Shown in pieces: positions 5,195 through 6,492 of a stretch of DNA of 6,492 nt. Numbering within the stretch: the stretch's first letter is position 1; each line of letters starts with the position of its first letter. The position numbers and the translations under genes were made by a program. The notes under the pieces were generated by a model that was not told the DNA's origin, did not search any database, and saw nothing but the letters and a program-made list of their open reading frames with translations. Source of the stretch: Flavobacteriia bacterium (GTDB lineage: Bacteria; Bacteroidota; Bacteroidia; Flavobacteriales; Flavobacteriaceae); NCBI GenBank assembly GCA_011330545.1, contig DRQI01000114.1:1-6492 (forward strand). Reading direction: 5' to 3'.

Positions 5195-5884
5195 TTATTT
5201 CTTTCGTGCATTAATAACCTCAACAACATCCATATTTTTATATTTAGGAGCAATTTCAAAATAATCTATAGGAAGCCGGGCTTTTTGTTCTTCAAGGCTG
5301 CCGTTGCTAAAAGAACGCTGCAGAATATCTTCTATTAAAAAGTCAAGAGGATTGCTTTCAGGATGGTATTCGTTTTTTAAAGAGAGCTTAAACATATTGG
5401 CCGTAGTGTTATACCAGAAAGCTTTCCATCCGCTGCGGTATTCTTTTACAAGGTCAAAAGCTGTTAAGCCGGTTTGCCGGTGTAGTAGTTTGATGAGGAT
5501 TCTGCCTTCTGTCCTTGTCATTTTTTTTAGCTCATCCGTAAACTCATTCTCCATGTATTTCTGCATTTTTTTTGTATGCCTTTTGCGTTTTCGCTTGGAG
5601 CGGATTTGTGCTAATTGTGCATTTAACTGTAATAACCTTTCAGCTGCCAGCTTAGCATAAGGATAGGCATTGTGTACTTTTTTCCAATACCAATAGTAGT
5701 AACGCTTTTCTTTACTCGATTTGAAATGGAGCTTGTTTAATAGGATAACTTCATCTAAGGGAATGGTAACAGAATCACCGCGAATGACAATCATATCGTC
5801 AATGATAGTGTCTTTTTTAACTTCTTGCGCAGTCATTAAAAAAGAACCCGTAAAAATGAGTATAATGCTAAAAATCCGTGTCAT
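5195..5884 (-). CDS. DUF4294 family exported protein
   Basis: The sequence matches what I know as DUF4294, a Bacteroidota family of unknown function. From M5884 the product has 229 residues, starting with a signal peptide (MTRIFSIILIFTGSFLMTAQ). Conserved-looking blocks follow: DDMIVIRGDSVTIPLDEV (29-46), RYYYWYWKKVHNAYPYAKLA (61-80), KMTRTEGRILIKLLHRQTG (121-139) and GWKAFWYNTTANMFKLSL (152-169). A basic coiled stretch, IRSKRKRKRHTKK, lies at 94-106. It is probably periplasmic or outer-membrane associated. An upstream in-frame ATG at 5938 would add 18 residues ahead of the signal peptide. I reject it because the -7 element at 5920-5927 lies inside that extension. The gene stands alone and its transcript probably ends near 5141. 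Confidence 0.85.
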   Translation of the reverse strand: MTRIFSIILIFTGSFLMTAQEVKKDTIIDDMIVIRGDSVTIPLDEVILLNKLHFKSSKEKRYYYWYWKKVHNAYPYAKLAAERLLQLNAQLAQIRSKRKRKRHTKKMQKYMENEFTDELKKMTRTEGRILIKLLHRQTGLTAFDLVKEYRSGWKAFWYNTTANMFKLSLKNEYHPESNPLDFLIEDILQRSFSNGSLEEQKARLPIDYFEIAPKYKNMDVVEVINARKK

Positions 5885-5895
5885 ATTTTTCTTTG

Positions 5896-5922
5896 TTGGA
5901 AATGCAACAAAAGTTGTTCCAA
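5896..5922. promoter_or_regulatory. Interrupted palindrome overlapping the DUF4294 promoter
   Basis: TTGGAA (5896-5901) pairs with TTCCAA (5917-5922), and inside it CAAC (5905-5908) pairs with GTTG (5913-5916) around AAAA; a 3-base ATG bulge lies on one side. It touches the -7 element and covers the likely start site, so it could be an operator. If transcription starts further upstream it would be a leader hairpin 11 bases before the start codon. Confidence 0.4.
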
Positions 5923-5927
5923 AATTA
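5920..5927 (-). promoter_or_regulatory. -7 element for the DUF4294 gene
   Basis: The - strand reads TAATTTTG, matching TAnnTTTG, 35 bases upstream of the chosen start codon at 5884. No clear -33 TTG lies at standard spacing. Its position inside the longer possible reading frame is the main argument for the shorter protein. Confidence 0.45.
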
Positions 5928-5938
5928 AAAGATTTCAT

Positions 5939-6190
5939 TAAGCCTATACATTAAAAACGTTAATTTTAAGATAAATTATTAATGTACCTTAAAAGATAGT
6001 AAAAAACAATAGCTCAATGTAAAAATTCAATCCATTGATACTAAAGTTTTAGCAAAGAAAAGCCTAAAATTTAAAGCATTAGCCCTTAATGGTTTTAAAG
6101 CCGAATAGGTTTCAAAAACCTGCGATGCCTTTACGGATAATAATATATAAAATAAACGAAAAGTGATTCATTTTGTCAGGCACTGAAGAA
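5939..6190. other. AT-rich intergenic DNA, no gene seen
   Basis: No frame here looks coding. The only structure noted is a 6-bp stem with a 3-base loop, AGGTTT-CAA-AAACCT at 6107-6121, with no T tract on either side. A 25-residue open frame starting at 6089 has no coding character. The last part of the window, after 6385, is also AT-rich and empty; a promoter for a gene beyond the edge cannot be judged. Confidence 0.5.
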
Positions 6191-6202
6191 ATTAAGAAAA
6201 CA

Positions 6203-6382
6203 ACCACCTCGAGATGCACTTACGGCGCGTCTCACCCCTCCTTAATCCCGAAGCTTCGGGAGGAGGGGAATTTGCAAAAAGAATTTGAAAATTAAGTACA
6301 ATTTTAAAGTGGAGACAAATTTTAATTCCTTCCCTTAAAAAGGGAAGGTGGCCACGCCACAGGCGTGGACGGAAGGGTTCAC
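6203..6382. repeat. Composite GC-rich hairpin repeat
   Basis: Three hairpins lie close together in otherwise AT-rich DNA. The first has CCCCTCCT (6235-6242) and AGGAGGGG (6261-6268) enclosing the perfect 14-bp palindrome CCCGAAGCTTCGGG (6247-6260). The second is a 9-bp stem with an AAA loop at 6328-6348 (CCTTCCCTT/AAGGGAAGG). The third is CCACGCC-ACA-GGCGTGG at 6352-6368. AGGAGGGGAATTTG near 6261-6274 also partly complements CAAATTTTAATTCCTTCCC near 6316-6334, so the first two hairpins can pair with each other. This arrangement is typical of dispersed palindromic elements between flavobacterial genes. It is not a gene. Confidence 0.6.
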
Positions 6383-6492
6383 TCCAAAACAATAAAGGGA
6401 TGAGTACATCAATTTAAGGATTATAAAAAAATGAAATTTAATTAAGTTGATAACAAAAAATATTCAGAAAAGAGAATAACCTAAAATTAAAA

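Noticed and set aside
5304..5660. Open frame of 118 codons antisense to the DUF4294 gene
   Set aside because: It is the shadow of a recognised family member and has no promoter or recognisable sequence.
5885..5938. N-terminal extension of the DUF4294 protein to the ATG at 5938
   Set aside because: It would place 18 polar residues before a normal signal peptide and contains the likely promoter element.
6107..6121. Small hairpin AGGTTT-CAA-AAACCT as a terminator
   Set aside because: No T tract follows on either strand and no gene ends nearby.
6192..6392. Open frame of 66 codons on the - strand
   Set aside because: It spans the hairpin repeat; the translation is low-quality (WSEPFRPRLWRG) and explained by the repeat sequence.

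Overview
The window looks like a low-GC chromosome segment from a member of Flavobacteriaceae or a close relative (Bacteroidota). This rests on four things: a Rho factor with a long inserted disordered segment, two Bacteroidota-restricted proteins (DUF4293 and DUF4294 families), promoters of the TAnnTTTG type instead of sigma70 boxes, and weak or absent Shine-Dalgarno sequences. Family names come from recognising the protein sequences; no search was run.

Positions 1-1650 form a very AT-rich accessory stretch, all on the + strand. It opens with a degraded piece of an RHS/YD-repeat core protein. A short ORF that could be its displaced toxin tail comes next, overlapped by a gene for a small lipoprotein-like protein in the place an immunity gene would take. 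After these lie a frameshifted gene remnant, a doubtful small ORF and a two-helix membrane protein. The whole reads as the decayed end of a polymorphic-toxin locus, but no toxin or immunity family can be named.

Positions 1650-1900 hold an initiator tRNA-fMet gene on the - strand with a strong terminator. Between this gene and its apparent promoter sits a second, truncated copy of the tRNA 5' end joined to a palindromic repeat. The accessory stretch ends just beyond the tRNA terminator, at a tandem 10-bp repeat, so an island boundary is possible.

Positions 1930-4410 are core genome. rho (- strand) has a seven-unit hexapeptide repeat in its disordered linker. A DUF4293 membrane protein is divergent from it and shares a 215-bp AT-rich control region. 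A hairpin terminator separates DUF4293 from the convergent gene to its right.

Positions 4427-5938 carry two - strand genes for exported proteins: a small basic Spy/CpxP-like LTxxQ protein and a DUF4294 protein. The 350-bp gap between them contains a cluster of TTTTAAC motifs and a decayed interspersed repeat. Positions 5939-6492 have no convincing gene; the right part is a group of three GC-rich hairpins typical of a dispersed intergenic repeat.
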